Shown: one piece after another, positions 49,740 to 61,469 of the stretch
Layout of the letters: each line of letters begins with the position of its first letter
Position numbering within the stretch: the first letter of the stretch is position 1
Assembly (NCBI GenBank): GCA_002633025.1
Contig: NMRB01000382.1
Location: 291,164-355,163, forward strand
Reading direction: 5' to 3'
Origin: Notospermus geniculatus
Lineage: Eukaryota; Nemertea; Pilidiophora; Heteronemertea; Lineidae
DNA: 64,000 nucleotides
The notes under the pieces: model-generated
What the model was told of the DNA's origin: nothing
Seen by the model: the letters and a program-made list of their open reading frames with translations, nothing else
The model's database searches: none
Translations under genes and position numbers: made by a program

Positions 49740-50165
49740 CAATTGGTTCCAGTCATCAAGAATCAATAGCACAATCTCTCCGATTGTTTACTTCCGATAA
49801 TTGCAGCAAGGGAGAAAAAGTTGACAAATAAATAAAAAGACTGATGTTACACCGTTGTGTGGGCTTTACGTGGTGTTTCAGAAAAAAATATTCAAGGTTC
49901 TCCTTCCAACGGCTTCTGTTGGACTTGCAGACCGTAAACTGACTGGTTCCGTCTGTACATGTACATGTATGGCTAAAACATTGTGAAAGGTTTACTAATA
50001 GTAAAGTCACAGATCCACAAGTCCTACAAACTGACTGGTTTCATCCCCCATCCCTATGGGTAAAGCACAGTGAATGGATATGGAACCAGTCAACTTACAG
50101 ATCCACAAGTTATCCGAACTGGTGACGTCAGGACAGGGAACCAGTCAACTTTTGGTTCAACAAAT
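49740..50165. repeat. Low-copy direct repeats around ACTGACTGGTT
   Basis: CAAACTGACTGGTTTC, AAACTGACTGGTTCC, AACCAGTCAACTT (twice) and CAGATCCACAAGT (twice) give a loose pattern of direct and inverted words between 49930 and 50160. Origin unclear. Confidence 0.4.
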
Positions 50166-50878
50166 CCAAGTTGACACTGAAGCACGCTTACAGAATGTAC
50201 AGACATGTCATGTACTTTTATACGATTCCCCACTACAATCCAAGCCGAATGAACATAAGCCCAAAGGGTCAATTACGAGGCACTCGCCAGTCCATTTTTT
50301 CCAACCAGCAGAAACCACGTGGCCTGGATCTGATAACGATACCCCTCTTTCCGAGATGACGGTTCAAATAATAAGCCATCATCATACAAGGACGTGACTC
50401 TATGTTTCGATATTTCATCAAGTACGCCCCGGTGCGTCATTTCACCGTGGAATTTTTTCCTATCTTTCATGTCATTTGCGGCGGCTACTCTTGCAGTCGA
50501 GCGCAAATGTAATATCGCCACGAGTCGTTGAGATAAAAGCGGCGGGTATAGATGGAGGACTCTCATTCATTTCGTAACGAATAAACCAGAGGGTTTTTAA
50601 AAAAGAAAACCGAATAATTATTATTCGTGGAATGAGGTAGGTTCAGTGAACACGAAAGAAATTTCTGCTTGACCCAACAATTCTTCAAAAATCTTATTTT
50701 TATTCCTTTGTGTGGAAGAATTAGACTCTAGGATAAATAGTAATATGTTCTTATACAAATATCACGAAAAATGAACCCAGATTTTTAGATCTTCTTTCAT
50801 CATTTCAGACACGATATCAACATTATTTTTTCAAATTTCACGTAGGATAACTTTGATTCAAAGTGGTATCAAACTTAG
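50166..50878. other. Candidate conserved noncoding block
   Basis: 50395-50630: GTGCGTCATTTCACCGTGG, TCTTTCATGTCATTTGCGG, GAGCGCAAATGTAATATCGC, GAGATAAAAGCGGCGG, ACCGAATAATTATTATTCG. Repeat-free with dense regulatory-type words. Confidence 0.3.
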
Positions 50879-51150
50879 GAGCCTTGATAGCCTAGTGGTT
50901 ATCATGTCTGCTTAACAACCGGCAGGTCGCGGGTTCGAATCCCGGGCGATATGGGATTAATCATCCCTGGCTCTTCAGTCCGCCGTGGTGCCTTGTAGTA
51001 CCTTGTGCCTTTGCGAGGGCAAGGTAAGACCCTCCCCCATTCAATGAGGAACATGAGCAACTTGAAATGGCCTCTTCCATACATGTACTTACCAGGGTAA
51101 ATGCTATGGCTTCAGCCCTGATGGAAAAATCTAATACAAATACAATCAAA
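50879..51150 (+). mobile_element. SINE-A, best full-length copy
   Basis: GAGCCTTGATAGCCTAGTGG carries an A box (TAGCCTAGTGG, 50888-50898); CGCGGGTTCGAATCCCGGGC carries a B box (50932-50942). Body: ATTAATCATCCCTGGCTCTT, GCCTTTGCGAGGGCAAGGTA, GAGGAACATGAGCAACTTG. Tail: CAGCCCTGATGGAAAAATCT then AATACAAATACAATC. tRNA-derived, about 272 bp. Confidence 0.9.
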
Positions 51151-51154
51151 TTGA

Positions 51155-51920
51155 GTAACCAGTGCCGGCGACATTCCTCACGCAACACGGCCTGAGTCTC
51201 CGTCTACGACGGCGTGACCCGCGATTCTTCGTCAGGTGAGACACCTTCATAAATCAAGAAAATTCAATCGATTGCAAAATCAATTCGGGAAATCTCAATT
51301 ATTGATGCATCTTGGGAATGGACAATATGACATTAAACGAAGTGTAAGAACGTGCCGTAATCTTCTCCAGACGACGAAAATAGCCATAGAATATCGTAGG
51401 GCTGCATTCAACGACCAATGAAATCGCAGAACTGCATTATGGGAGGGTGCGACACAGTTTTCATGATCGCTGCCAAGTTGAGATTAACCGTAATTGAAAA
51501 TGGTGTTTAAATCGTATCTACGATTCGCATACATGTAAGTTGGTGTCAGATATGGCGTGGGTAGACGGCGGGACAATGATGAACTATTCTGTATTTTTTC
51601 TGATCATTGATTCGCGATCAATATTCTGGACGACGTGGGTTTTGAGTAATTCTACTAGTTGCCTATGACGTATACCATAAAGAAACGATACTGTACATAG
51701 CCTCATGCTGTGTTTCATCGAGTATCTTAAATGAGTGCACGTACCAGGGATTGCCGGTAATATTTTAGCATCAACTCACGTCATCAATGAACAGGATATG
51801 CACTCCTAATGAACCCACTTCTTGTAGACACAAGATTTCGCATGCAGGCGAGGCACCAAATACGGCATTAAGCCACGACGGCTGGCGAGAAGTTGGCTTT
51901 TTTGGTGCTGTAGACAATAC
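51155..51920. other. Candidate conserved noncoding block
   Basis: 51230-51530: AAATTCAATCGATTGCAAAA, TCAATTATTGATGCATC, CGACCAATGAAATCGC, GATTAACCGTAATTG. No repeats or exons. Confidence 0.3.
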
Positions 51921-51925
51921 TGGAT

Positions 51926-52344
51926 GAATATCTTCAAATATCAAGACCAACAGTCACTCCGCCTTCGGACTATCTCCTACAGAGAGTGAAGGCCGATCTT
52001 CAAATATCAAGACCTACGTACAGTCACTTCACCTTCGGACTATCTCCTACAGAGAGCGAAGGCTGATCTTCAAATATCAAGACCTACGTTCGGTCACTTC
52101 GCCTTCGGACTGTTCCTACAGAGAGCGAAGGCTGATCTTCAAATATCAAGACCTATGTACGGTCACTTCACCTTCAGAGTATCTCCTACAGAGAGCGAAG
52201 GCCGATCTTCAAATATCAAGACCTATGTACGGTCACTTCGCCTTCGGACTATCTCCTACAGAGAGCGAAGGCCGATCTTCAATCAAGACCTACATACGGT
52301 CACGTCGCCTTCGGACTATCTCCTACAGAGAGCGAAGGCCGAAG
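51926..52344. repeat. 70 bp tandem repeat, six copies, each with an inner palindrome
   Basis: The unit is GATCTTCAAATATCAAGACC then TACGTACGGTCACTTCGCC, TTCGGACTATCTCCTACAGA, GAGCGAAGGCC; starts at 51926, 51995, 52065, 52134, 52204 and 52274. CTTCGCCTTCGG and the later GCGAAGGCCGA within a unit can pair, so each monomer forms its own stem. Confidence 0.9.
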
Positions 52345-53399
52345 GTTAGTGATATGAAACCGTGGTGTGAGACAGCCTGACAGATGAATCCACCCGAAAA
52401 TCTTAATCAATCCAACCAACACACCAAACTGTCGACGGACACACGTGCATTGATTTTGCACATGTTCTGATTAGCTGGACTCAACAGGAAACACGGATTG
52501 AAAAAAATGGACGCTGACACCAAAAATATTGAAAAAGAGAAAAATACACCAATATGTCAATGATATTGGATCCCATGAAAAATTTATTGATAGTTCTATT
52601 GTTTTTCAATGTCTTCCAGAACATTCTCTGTTCGGAAGGTCAGCAATTTCGACTTTGCAGTTCCAAAGGCTAGACCAAGATACGGTTTGTGCTGGTGAAT
52701 TTGTCTATCAAACTCAAATTTCTCTAAATGGATATCAGATGTCCGGCCTCTCCAGTGCTGCTTACCCTAAAAAAAATTTTTGGATATTCTTCTTCATAAG
52801 TTTGGGTATTTTGCCAAACTTTTGGGTACAATATGTGAATTGACTGAGTTTGGATATTTTGCCAATGCCAATGTTATAAAATGACTCGGGGGGGGGGGGG
52901 TCATTTTACATACAAATTTTATCTAAAACTCGTTTTGTAGGTGGCACCACCTACGCAGTGTGTGAAACACGCCAGCCACCTCTTACTGAAAGGCTAAGAT
53001 GTTTCAAGTAAATGCACATGGTACAAATCTTGTTAAGGCCTCCCTTGCATCCATCCTACACCTTCCACAACATCAATCACCAACGTCTAGGAATAGTTCG
53101 TTAATATGTGGCTCCTAATTATTAATTAAAAGTCCTTCAGCGTACTCATACTTCAAATCTACGATGTCTTCAATCGATATGGTGTGACTGTGAGGTAGAT
53201 ATATATGGATACATTTCTTACACCTTCATAGGAGTAATCGACAAGGATACGCAGCATCTTTATATCAAAAGGAGGTCAAGGACACCTGAGCACCTTGCCC
53301 TCTAAAGAAAATGGCTATAGCACAAGGGGTACGACAATAATGACCTGAGATTCTCAGGATGCTTGTGACCAGTGGGGTGTGGCTGATAGAAGTAAAAGC
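52345..53399. other. No gene seen; G run
   Basis: Thirteen Gs at 52888-52900. 52770-52870 has TTTGGATATTC, TTTGGGTATTTTGCC and TTTGGATATTTTGCC words. 53100-53150 CTCCTAATTATTAATTAAAA. No exons recognised. Confidence 0.3.
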
Positions 53400-54699
53400 T
53401 TTAAAGGACCCGGTATTGCCAATTTTCCTCGACAGCCGGTACCGCCATCACCGTGTGGGCCACTCTCCAACCCCAGGGACTATCGGCGAATGGACCCGGT
53501 GTACTATGTACATTTTGTAATGGTTCTACTCTAGTTTGTATTGCTGCTGTTAGATGGCTCCCTCTACGTCGGCAGTCAACATCCTTTAACACTGGCGCAG
53601 GTCTGCGCCAGTTTTCGCCCAGCCAATGTCTTCTTTAAATCACACATCAAAATGTCTAGACTGCGTCTAATCACACCGTACCGCCACATGGAACCCTTCC
53701 ACAATTACCCTGTTATATCTTGGTGTAAGGTAATAATTGCACCCCCAGGGCTGACGATTAAGAAGGCGATAGATTTCATACGGAAGTGAAAAAATTTCCT
53801 CAGGTTGTTGACGATACTGAACACAGAGATCCACTCAGAAATGGAGATTTCAGTGATTATTCGGCGGATACAAGCATGGTGGTGCAGTGCTTAGAGTGGC
53901 AGACTCATGAGAAAGAGGACATCGGTTCAATAGGAGCAGTCAGCTGCGCTTATCGCCAAAAGAGGGCTTGGTAAGCCTTAACTTCGACTACCCCAAGTCA
54001 GGCCAGAGAAATGCTACAATCAAGAACATGCCTCGAATATTTCATAATAAATCCATTACCCTGAAAAGTTGCGATTTGTAAAGTGTTGAATTCCAGTCGC
54101 AGAATTCTAAAGTACGTTTTAAAGGAGGAAATATTGTAAGGACGACATTCAGAACTAATTGGTTAAACATTTCGAAAAGCCTCCATGAATATGATGAATA
54201 TGACATTCCAGCCAAATAAAGCCTGAAGGCGAAATTTCTGTGAACGTTTTGAGAATCAAATGAATTAAACCTTTTCAGCTTAGTAACATCTCAGAAATTG
54301 ACGACAATTTCAAACAATCAAATCTCACCTATGTTTAAATGCCAGTAGACACAATCACATTTGACAAGAGCATTTGTTGTGAAAATCAAAAGGTAGCAGA
54401 CGGCGTGACATTTGAGTGAAGCGAGAAGCTTTTGATATCGTTCAATAATCTTTAAGAAAGTTGATTGTTTTGGTGGGACTCCTTCAACACCACCCTCAAT
54501 GGTAAAAGGTGGTATTTTGATCCATCAAAGATCGGAGGGGGCATGGTCAACTGATAGAATAGCCTACTTACACTATTGTGCATTCATGTGTACAAAGTTT
54601 AGCTATTACTTTAACTGAACATCTTCCCACTGATTTTGAATGGAGATGCTGCCTGTTACCATTGGAGTGCAAAAACAGGTGAGGAAGAGGTGTTTTCTG
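53400..54699. other. No gene seen; candidate conserved block 54170-54480
   Basis: A hairpin ACTGGCGCAGGTCTGCGCCAGT is at 53591-53612. 54180-54470 contains CAAATGAATTAAACCTTTTC, GAAAATCAAAAGGTAGC, AAGCTTTTGATATCG and AAGTTGATTGTTTTGG: TCF-like and homeodomain-like words without repeats. Confidence 0.3.
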
Positions 54700-54880
54700 G
54701 GGTTTGAGGACGTTTCAAAATTCAACCCCAAACATTCCATCCCTAGACTTTTCAATCCCTGGACATTTTGTCCCTGCAAAGTTTGTCCTGAAGGACTTTT
54801 CATTTGAAGACTTGTTGTCCCTGGACATTTTCGTCCCCTTGGACTTTCCGTCTGCCCATCAGGTGATTTCGTCTCCAAGG
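54700..54880. repeat. Degenerate array of GGACATTTTGTCCC words
   Basis: CCTGGACATTTTGTCCC, GTTTGTCCTGAAGGAC, GTCCCTGGACATTTTCGTCC, TTGGACTTTCCGTC occur in series. Related to the arrays at 24785 and 43025. Confidence 0.55.
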
Positions 54881-54886
54881 AAATTT

Positions 54887-55021
54887 TAGGGACTCCATAA
54901 TGTCAATCACTATCACATATGACATATGACTTTGATTGATAGAAAATGCATTAGCTTGATACATCATACGTTTCACAGATCGACGATACGGAGCCCTGCT
55001 GAAAGTCCCTAGTGTCCCTGG
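54887..55021. mobile_element. TAGGGACTTTCA foldback MITE, copy 2 (eroded left arm)
   Basis: TAGGGACTCCATAATG...AATCACTATC at left; ATCGACGATACGGAGC with CCTGCTGAAAGTCCCTA at right. TAGAAAATGCATTAGCTTG in the centre matches 22018-22156. Confidence 0.75.
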
Positions 55022-55024
55022 CTT

Positions 55025-55930
55025 ACCTAGCCCCTGATGATGGGGTATTAGAAGGGTAAACACGAAAACAAGAACCAATCTTTAGTATGCTGCAAGTCAT
55101 ATCCATATAGGGGGACGTGGGGGTAAAAAAGTTATAAGGCCGAGGAAGCAGAGGCCCACGATATGAGGTGAAAAAGACACAGATAACAGCCCGACATGTT
55201 GTTCATCTGGAACTTGCTCCATCATTCCTATCTAGCTGCTTTTTCTATACAGCCCGAGTTTACCAGAGACGTGCTTCTTTGCACAGTCACGATACAGAGG
55301 CCAGAAAAAGCACTCCAAAACTTCATTAGAAAATCTTCATTACAGATGAAGTTTGCTACATTGATAACCAGTAGACTTACGTATGTGGAAAGTTTGGTAT
55401 CGTCTGCTTGCGCGAGATGTGAGAACAGAGGAAGAGGGGGAATTACAATGGATCGATCATCGTCGACGATGTTTGTCTCTGACGAGGCAAATATTCACCC
55501 TTTATTTCAAGAAAATTTTCAAAGTTTTCCAAATAATGATGGCGTGTCTGGTGGAAGTGGTGGCTTTCTGGAACTACATGTACATGAAGCTATGTGTAGC
55601 CCTTATTCCTCTGTAATACAGTCTCAAGACGTTCCACAGTCTCTCCAGAAACCTTTCTTGGAAAACCATGGACATAAAAGTTACTTCCAATACTTGCTGT
55701 CTAATGGGAAAAGGCCTCATTGTCACTCAAGATCAGGGGAAATATGGGAAAAGGCCTCATTGTCACTCAAGATCAGGGGAAATGGGAAAAGGCCTCATTG
55801 TCACTCAAGATCAGGGGAAATGGGAAAAGGCCTCATCATCACTCAAGATCAGGGGAAGATGGTCGAATGGAACACTAACCTCACTGTACATCAGTATGTA
55901 CTAAATAGTACAAAAGATGGCTGTTGATTC
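55025..55930 (+). CDS. Longest open frame (243 codons), unrecognised, doubtful gene
   Basis: The plus strand is open from ATG at 55196 to a stop at 55925-55927. The first half begins MLFIWNLLHHSYLAAF, a possible hydrophobic start, then a serine-rich middle without a known domain. The last third is made of the 38 bp tandem repeat (55705-55860), which frame-shifts every copy. No splice signals or homologue recognised; length is only modestly beyond chance for this composition. Treat as a candidate at most. Confidence 0.15.
55705..55860. repeat. 38 bp tandem repeat, four copies
   Basis: TGGGAAAAGGCCTCATTGTC then ACTCAAGATCAGGGGAAA, starts at 55705, 55745, 55783 and 55821 (40, 38, 38). Very little divergence between units, so a recent expansion. 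Confidence 0.9.
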
Positions 55931-57015
55931 AAATGACCACACTCCCCAAATTACCAGAGAAGATGCTGCCTTTTCCCACTGGATGACACACCTGACCTGC
56001 AACAGAACAAAGGTTCCACGTGTTCCTGATGGACATCGGCAGGATTTGCTGACAAGTTAGATACAATGGAACTTCCGTACCACCGGAACTCCTAGATGGA
56101 CGCCGATACTAATACGTAAAAAAACATTCCGCCCGCCACTTGATGAGGTCATGTGTGGCTAAGCACATTCACTAATGGACAGTGTACCACTTTGGGACTT
56201 CCTAACACCCATAATTAGAAGTTTCGTCTTTCGATCCCCGGTCAATACCTTTTGTATTCTGTACTTTATGGTAACGGTACTGATCATGTGAAATCCTTTT
56301 ATCAACCATAGAGCATGCATGTCATTCTTGGTTCTAGTTATGTTGGAATGGACCTTCCTCAATAACAACCCAACTGTCTGCATATCCTTTAAAGAAATGT
56401 ATGCTGTCTCTTTTCAAGTTAAATTTTTTGAGAGTACTAACTTCGTCCTAACTGTGACCAAGAACTTGTACATCAAGCTGTACAACAACTTGTACATAAA
56501 ATCTCCATAACAGTTACGTTGGAACAGATATTTCATGTTCCATCCTAACTTCAGCAACAAGTTTTTGAAACCGGTCAAGGTGAGATGCTCTTTCTGGTAG
56601 GGAATGTGCTTGGCCTGACACCTCATGGGGGTTCTGGGGGTCTCTGAAAAGAGCAACATCCTCTTTCACTTTTTAAGAATCAAGGGGCAATGCCTTTACC
56701 CTTTAATTTGGGATCTGTAACCAGCAAAATTCCCAAACATGTATGTTACGTATTTCATTTGGTCTATCGGTATTTTTCCTAACGGGTATTACGACTAATG
56801 TACATTATATTGCTTCACCGATTCTAGTCACAGAAACTATCTGTTTTCTTGTATGATCATGGTCAATATGTTATACTAGCAGGTATATTAGGGACCATAG
56901 GGAGACCAAGAAGATTAAGATGTCCACAGCTAATTGAATTAACCCTTTATGCCTAATATAGTCTTGACGTCGTTCCACGATCTCATTGTTTTATCTGTCC
57001 CTGCCTACAGATGAG
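55931..57015. other. No gene seen
   Basis: At 56465-56505 TTGTACATCAAGCTGTACAAC and ACTTGTACATAAAATC form a loose repeat. Otherwise nothing. Confidence 0.3.
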
Positions 57016-57020
57016 TTCCC

Positions 57021-57143
57021 TAGCAGCCATCTTGCCAAAATTAGGTCATCACCATGGTGATCTCCCCCACTGGGGATGGGAGAACCAATCATCTGCCACT
57101 CTTGTGGAGAATTCCCATGGTGATGACCTGATTTTGGCTGCTA
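57021..57143. mobile_element. TAGCAGCCATCTTGCC foldback
   Basis: TAGCAGCCATCTTGCCAAAA with TTAGGTCATCACCATGG pairs with CCATGGTGATGACCTG and ATTTTGGCTGCTA; CTCCCCCACTGGGGATGGGAG forms an inner stem. 123 bp. Confidence 0.75.
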
Positions 57144-57224
57144 GCGAATCATATCTATGTTGCCTGGAACGCCATCTGTTTTGTGACCAAAACGATGTCC
57201 CTCTGAAGCCCCCGCTTGCAAAGT

Positions 57225-57450
57225 ACATGCTACAGTCACGAACTAGTCCATTACCAGTAGGCCTACTCCAAATGTGGCCAAAATGGGAGTTTCTGACATT
57301 CTCCCACAGCAGGGGTTCTTACGTCGCTCCTCTTCAAACCAAAAACCTGCTGTTGGAAGATGGCCTTCACTAATCCCCACCCCCCGAATGCACAGAACAT
57401 GCTACAGGTACGAACTAGTCCATTAGCAGTAGGCCTTATCCAACTTTGAA
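57225..57450. repeat. Direct duplication flanking a hairpin
   Basis: ACATGCTACAGTCACGAACT with AGTCCATTACCAGTAGGCC (57228) recurs as ACATGCTACAGGTACGAACT with AGTCCATTAGCAGTAGGCC (57396). Between them is the CATTCTCCCACAGCAGG hairpin (57298-57361) related to 43368-43469. Confidence 0.7.
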
Positions 57451-57454
57451 TCCG

Positions 57455-58465
57455 ATGCAGCACAGAGATGGCGAGCAAATGCCTGAACACAGGATTTCAG
57501 GCCGCACCCAACATGCTTGAGGACATACTGTGGGGAACAGGCAGGCAGACTATCTCTGCAGAGTGATTGTCAAAACTGAATGCAAAAGAAGTTGGATTTA
57601 TTACTTCACATAACAACAGTTTCTGATGTAGGCCTAAAGGCAAAGAACAGAAACCACTTGACACAAAAGGCATTAAACCAAAGCAACTGGTGAAATCAGA
57701 ATAGAAAGCAGTAGGCCCACATTTCACCAAGGGACAGAAACATAGATCTACATTTGAAGATTCCTACTGATTCAGATTATCAACCCCCCAGCAGAACCTA
57801 GTGACAAGGAGTTGGTAGTTATGTAGAATTCCAGGGTGCTGATCGTGGAAAAGCCAGCGCATTGTCAAACTCAACAATCTTAGCATTTCCTAGCCCTAGC
57901 CACAGGCATATATTTTTAATTCTTTTCATTGACAGAATTTGAGGCATCACTGATGACATTTTATTTTGGATTTTTTGCTTACTGGGTGAGTTAAAGGAAG
58001 AAGATCTGAAGAACGGTTTATAAACACTTTCATTTGGTGCATAGACCCCCTCTATTCCTAATACTGTTTTCTGACTTAGGCCTCGGGCAGCATCAATGCC
58101 AAAACACGAAGCAACAATGCCATTGGTGAATACACCAGCAGAAAAAGACAACCAGCCAATCAGCAATCATCTTACAAAATGACATCGTTTGACAAGTTTC
58201 GTCTTTCAAAGCCCTGCAATGCACATTGGATCTTGTGGTGGATTTTTGCACCAACTTCTCATGAAACTTTAAAGCTCAAACATCCTTCAGATCAACTAAC
58301 AGGATTTGTCACACTCTAAGCGAAGCACCTTTTTCTCCTTGAGTTGTAACATGATTGATTCCCCCGTTTTCTTCTAATTTTTTAACACCCGTGATGCATA
58401 CGATACTAGAAAGAAGATTCTCGACTGGGAAGCACAGAGTTACAAAAATAGCTGTTTATGTCATT
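57455..58465. other. No gene seen
   Basis: Minus-strand open frame 57819-58166 has no recognised domain. No repeats seen. Confidence 0.3.
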
Positions 58466-58469
58466 AGCT

Positions 58470-59212
58470 GTTTATGTTGTCAATGTCTGTGTGTACTACA
58501 AGATCAGCCTCCTCAATCACTGACTACAAGAGTGCATTGCCAAGTCGGCAGTTGCAACGAGATCTGGTCGGCCCACTGACTGCCAAGTGTATTGCCAAGT
58601 CAGTTGTTGGCTACAAGATTTTACTGTCTGCCAATTGGCAACAAGTTCCCACTGACTGCCAAGCTGTCATAAAGTCAGCAATTGGCAACAGATCTTCCCA
58701 CTGACTGGCAAGGGTATTGCCAAGTCAGCAGTGACAACAAGATCTCTCAAGACTGCCAAGTGTAGGCCTATCATGAAGTCAGCATTTGGCAACAGATCTT
58801 CCCACTGACTAACAAACTATTTTATGAAGTCAGCAGTTGGCTATAAATGTAGGATCTCCCAAGACTGCCAAGTGTATTCCTACATGAGCAGCTGCTAACA
58901 AGATCTTCCCAATGAATACCAAGTGTATCATAAAGTCAGCAGTTGGCAACAATAAGATCTCCCCACTGACTGCCAAGTGAATCATAAAGTCAGCAACTGG
59001 CAACAAGTTCTTCCCACTGACTGCCAAGTGAATCATAAATTCAGCAACTGGCAACAAGTTCTTCCCACTGACTGCCAAGTGAATCATAAAGTCAGCAATT
59101 GGCAACAAGTTCTTCTCATTGACTGCCTAAGTGTATTGCCAAGTCAGCAGTTGGCAACACGATCTACCACTGACTGCCAAGTGTATAAAAAGTCAGCAGT
59201 TGGCAAGAGGAA
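58470..59212. repeat. 51-60 bp minisatellite, about 12 copies
   Basis: The unit is ACTGCCAAGTGAATCATAAA then GTCAGCAACTGGCAACAAG and TTCTTCCC. In 58971-59073 the period is exactly 51 bp, hence 17 codons, and the minus strand reads repeats such as NLLPVADFMIHLAVSGK. Older units to the left have drifted and vary in length. The frame is a by-product of the period. Confidence 0.85.
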
Positions 59213-59214
59213 GC

Positions 59215-60089
59215 CTTCATTAACAACATAGATAGCAAGTGTTATTTAACGTTCCATTACAAGTGCTCACCAGCAAGATTTTGGTCACATAAATGCTCCC
59301 AAAACCAGAAGTTTCGAATGTAGACGAGGGACTTCTTAAATTAGTGGGAGTCATGGGAGAATTTGAGACTTTCCATAAGAATCAAAAGCTTGAAAACCCC
59401 TGACAGGTGAAGATGGATCCAGACATTTGGCAAAGAGAATGCTAAAGGATGAGTTGAAGAAATCACAAAGTTTTTGATAAATGTAAGTGAAATTCAGAAT
59501 TGACAAAACATTGATGAAATTGATAAAGTTTGCTACCTCATCACCTCCACTAAAACAACATAAAATGTTCCCTACCTTGTGATAGAGCTCAACTGTTAGT
59601 TGTAGAATCCAAACGAATCCACAAAATACCAAAACATCTCATTTCAAAATCAGCCCAGAGGGTTGAAAAAGCTGGCGGAAGATCACGCATGCCATAACGA
59701 CAAAAATGAGATAAGGAGAGACTATCCTACCTTGTTAAAAAATCCTCTTTCAAAAAATCCATCAATTGTTCACGTATCATAACAAGTCCACTTTGGTCAT
59801 TGTGCAGATCTGAACGAAGTAAACCTCCCACTTAATCCAAGCCCACAGTCAGAAGTACACTAATTGTTTGTAACCGCGTATCATTGCGTTTGTCATGCCG
59901 CTGGCCTGATGTCGTTCAATCCCTGCCTCGCTCGGTTGTGTGGTGTGGTACTAGCTGAGTGTTCCTGCCGCGATGTGACGTCGTCGTGTAGCTATGTTCT
60001 GCAATCAGTGATAAAGCAAAGTGAAACTAGCAACTTTCTATCGGTGCTAGATTATGGGAGAGGATGGAAGGGGAGTTGTTGATGGAAGC
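59215..60089. other. No gene seen; candidate block 59850-60060
   Basis: 59860-60060 is CpG-richer (AACCGCGTATCATTGCG, GCCGCGATGTGACGTCGTCG) and open in one frame (59864-60082) without known domain. Confidence 0.25.
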
Positions 60090-60257
60090 TCTTTCTGCGG
60101 ACACCTCTGCCAGGAGGACACCTCTCTCCTAAAGACAAAGTAGTTAAGTCCCAAATTGGTCACAGCCATTGCTATTCATTTTAACCTCAGTAATCAGGAC
60201 ACCTCTTAATTCAGGACAGTCAGTCACAAAGATGTCCTTAATAGAGAGGTTCCACTG
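60090..60257. mobile_element. CAGTGGAACCTC MITE, partial copy
   Basis: CGGACACCTCTGCCAGGAGG, TGCTATTCATTTTAACCTC, TAATCAGGACACCTC and GTCCTTAATAGAGAGGTTCC then ACTG, with TA after it. The left end is altered to AAGCTCTTTCTG. Confidence 0.75.
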
Positions 60258-60259
60258 TA

Positions 60260-61070
60260 CTGTCTTATACTTTAAGGAATTGATACCGAACTGGAGGTAT
60301 TGGTCGTCTCACCAAACCTGCGAGCGTGGAGCTAAAGTGCAGACCTAAACCCGAGGCACTTCGCCGAGGGTTTAGGTCGGAATGAAACCTGTGTATTGGG
60401 TTGCTAGAACTTTGCTACCATCTTTTGGCAATACGTGCGGCTGACTGCTCCTATTGAAAGGATCAACCACCAGGTATCGAATATGGGGGGTTATTGGCTC
60501 TTTACGATATAGGTAACATTCAGGGCCTACCTCTCCTGTCAGACAACCGTACCTGGATGACAGATGCCTCTCTCACGGCAGCTGAATTTAACCAGCATTG
60601 ATGAAACTTAAATAAGACCCAATTACAGATTAACTATTAATTATCTGCGGAACCGCAATCAATGGGACTGTACATCCGCTACTCTGCGTGCGAGTGAGTA
60701 AAACATGAACCTGATCTCTGCAGCTAGCATGCCGTTAATCAGCTGATTCAGAGAGATTCTATGCCAATTTGTATGATGCAGGCAGTGGGCTAACAATTTT
60801 TTATCATGTGAATGGAACTGTCCCATATGCAGTACAAAAACATGTTTGGAAATGGCTTCCAAAACACAGGAAGTCACTGGACCCTTTTGAAATTTTTCCA
60901 AATATTGACTCGCGAACTGACTGCAAAATACAACATGACTATTACCGGTGGGAAGCGCTATAGACAACATTGGGCAAATTTAATGTAGGCCTATAGCAGG
61001 AGAAAACCAGAGAACCATTGAAGTTAATGGTACCATTAGCTTAAAGTCACTTTATGAAACAGGCCCCTGG
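60260..61070. other. No gene seen; small hairpin at 60341
   Basis: GACCTAAACCCGAGG...CCGAGGGTTTAGGTC (60341-60379) is an 11 bp stem around CACTTCG. No exons recognised. Confidence 0.3.
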
Positions 61071-61074
61071 TCTT

Positions 61075-61205
61075 CATGTGATTGTCCTCAATTGACAGGT
61101 GTCCTGACGGCAAAGGTCAAATTGAATAGAATTTGGGACTAGGGTGTCCTTAAAATATAGGTGTCCTCCTGGAAGAAGTGTCCGCACAGGCAGTTTCCAC
61201 TGCAG
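61075..61205. mobile_element. CAGTGGAACCTC MITE, reversed partial copy
   Basis: CAATTGACAGGTGTCCTGAC, TTGAATAGAATTTGGGACT, GGGTGTCCTTAAAATATAGG, GTGTCCGCACAGGCAG then TTTCCACTGCA. Interior words are in reverse orientation relative to 43888. Confidence 0.65.
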
Positions 61206-61469
61206 AACGATTTTAAATTGGTGGACATGATTGACAGTAAAACCGCTTTACGAAGATAATGAAACCGCCATAACCAGTTAAAGAACTGTCCGTTATTGCC
61301 TTAGGCGACTCTTTGTTTGAGCTCGACGACAGCTAATTTAAAGAGTAGTCTTGCTCAAGTGTTCTTGAGAATTCGATAATGACAAAGACTCGATATGATA
61401 TTGCGTGGAAGACTGGTTAGGTCATCATCGTCGTGTTGAAGATGCGAAAATTCTGAGATGTTTTTTGCC

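Noticed and set aside
52888-52900. G run as a G-quadruplex control element
   Set aside because: A homopolymer of 13 Gs in isolation is more likely polymerase slippage or an assembly artefact.
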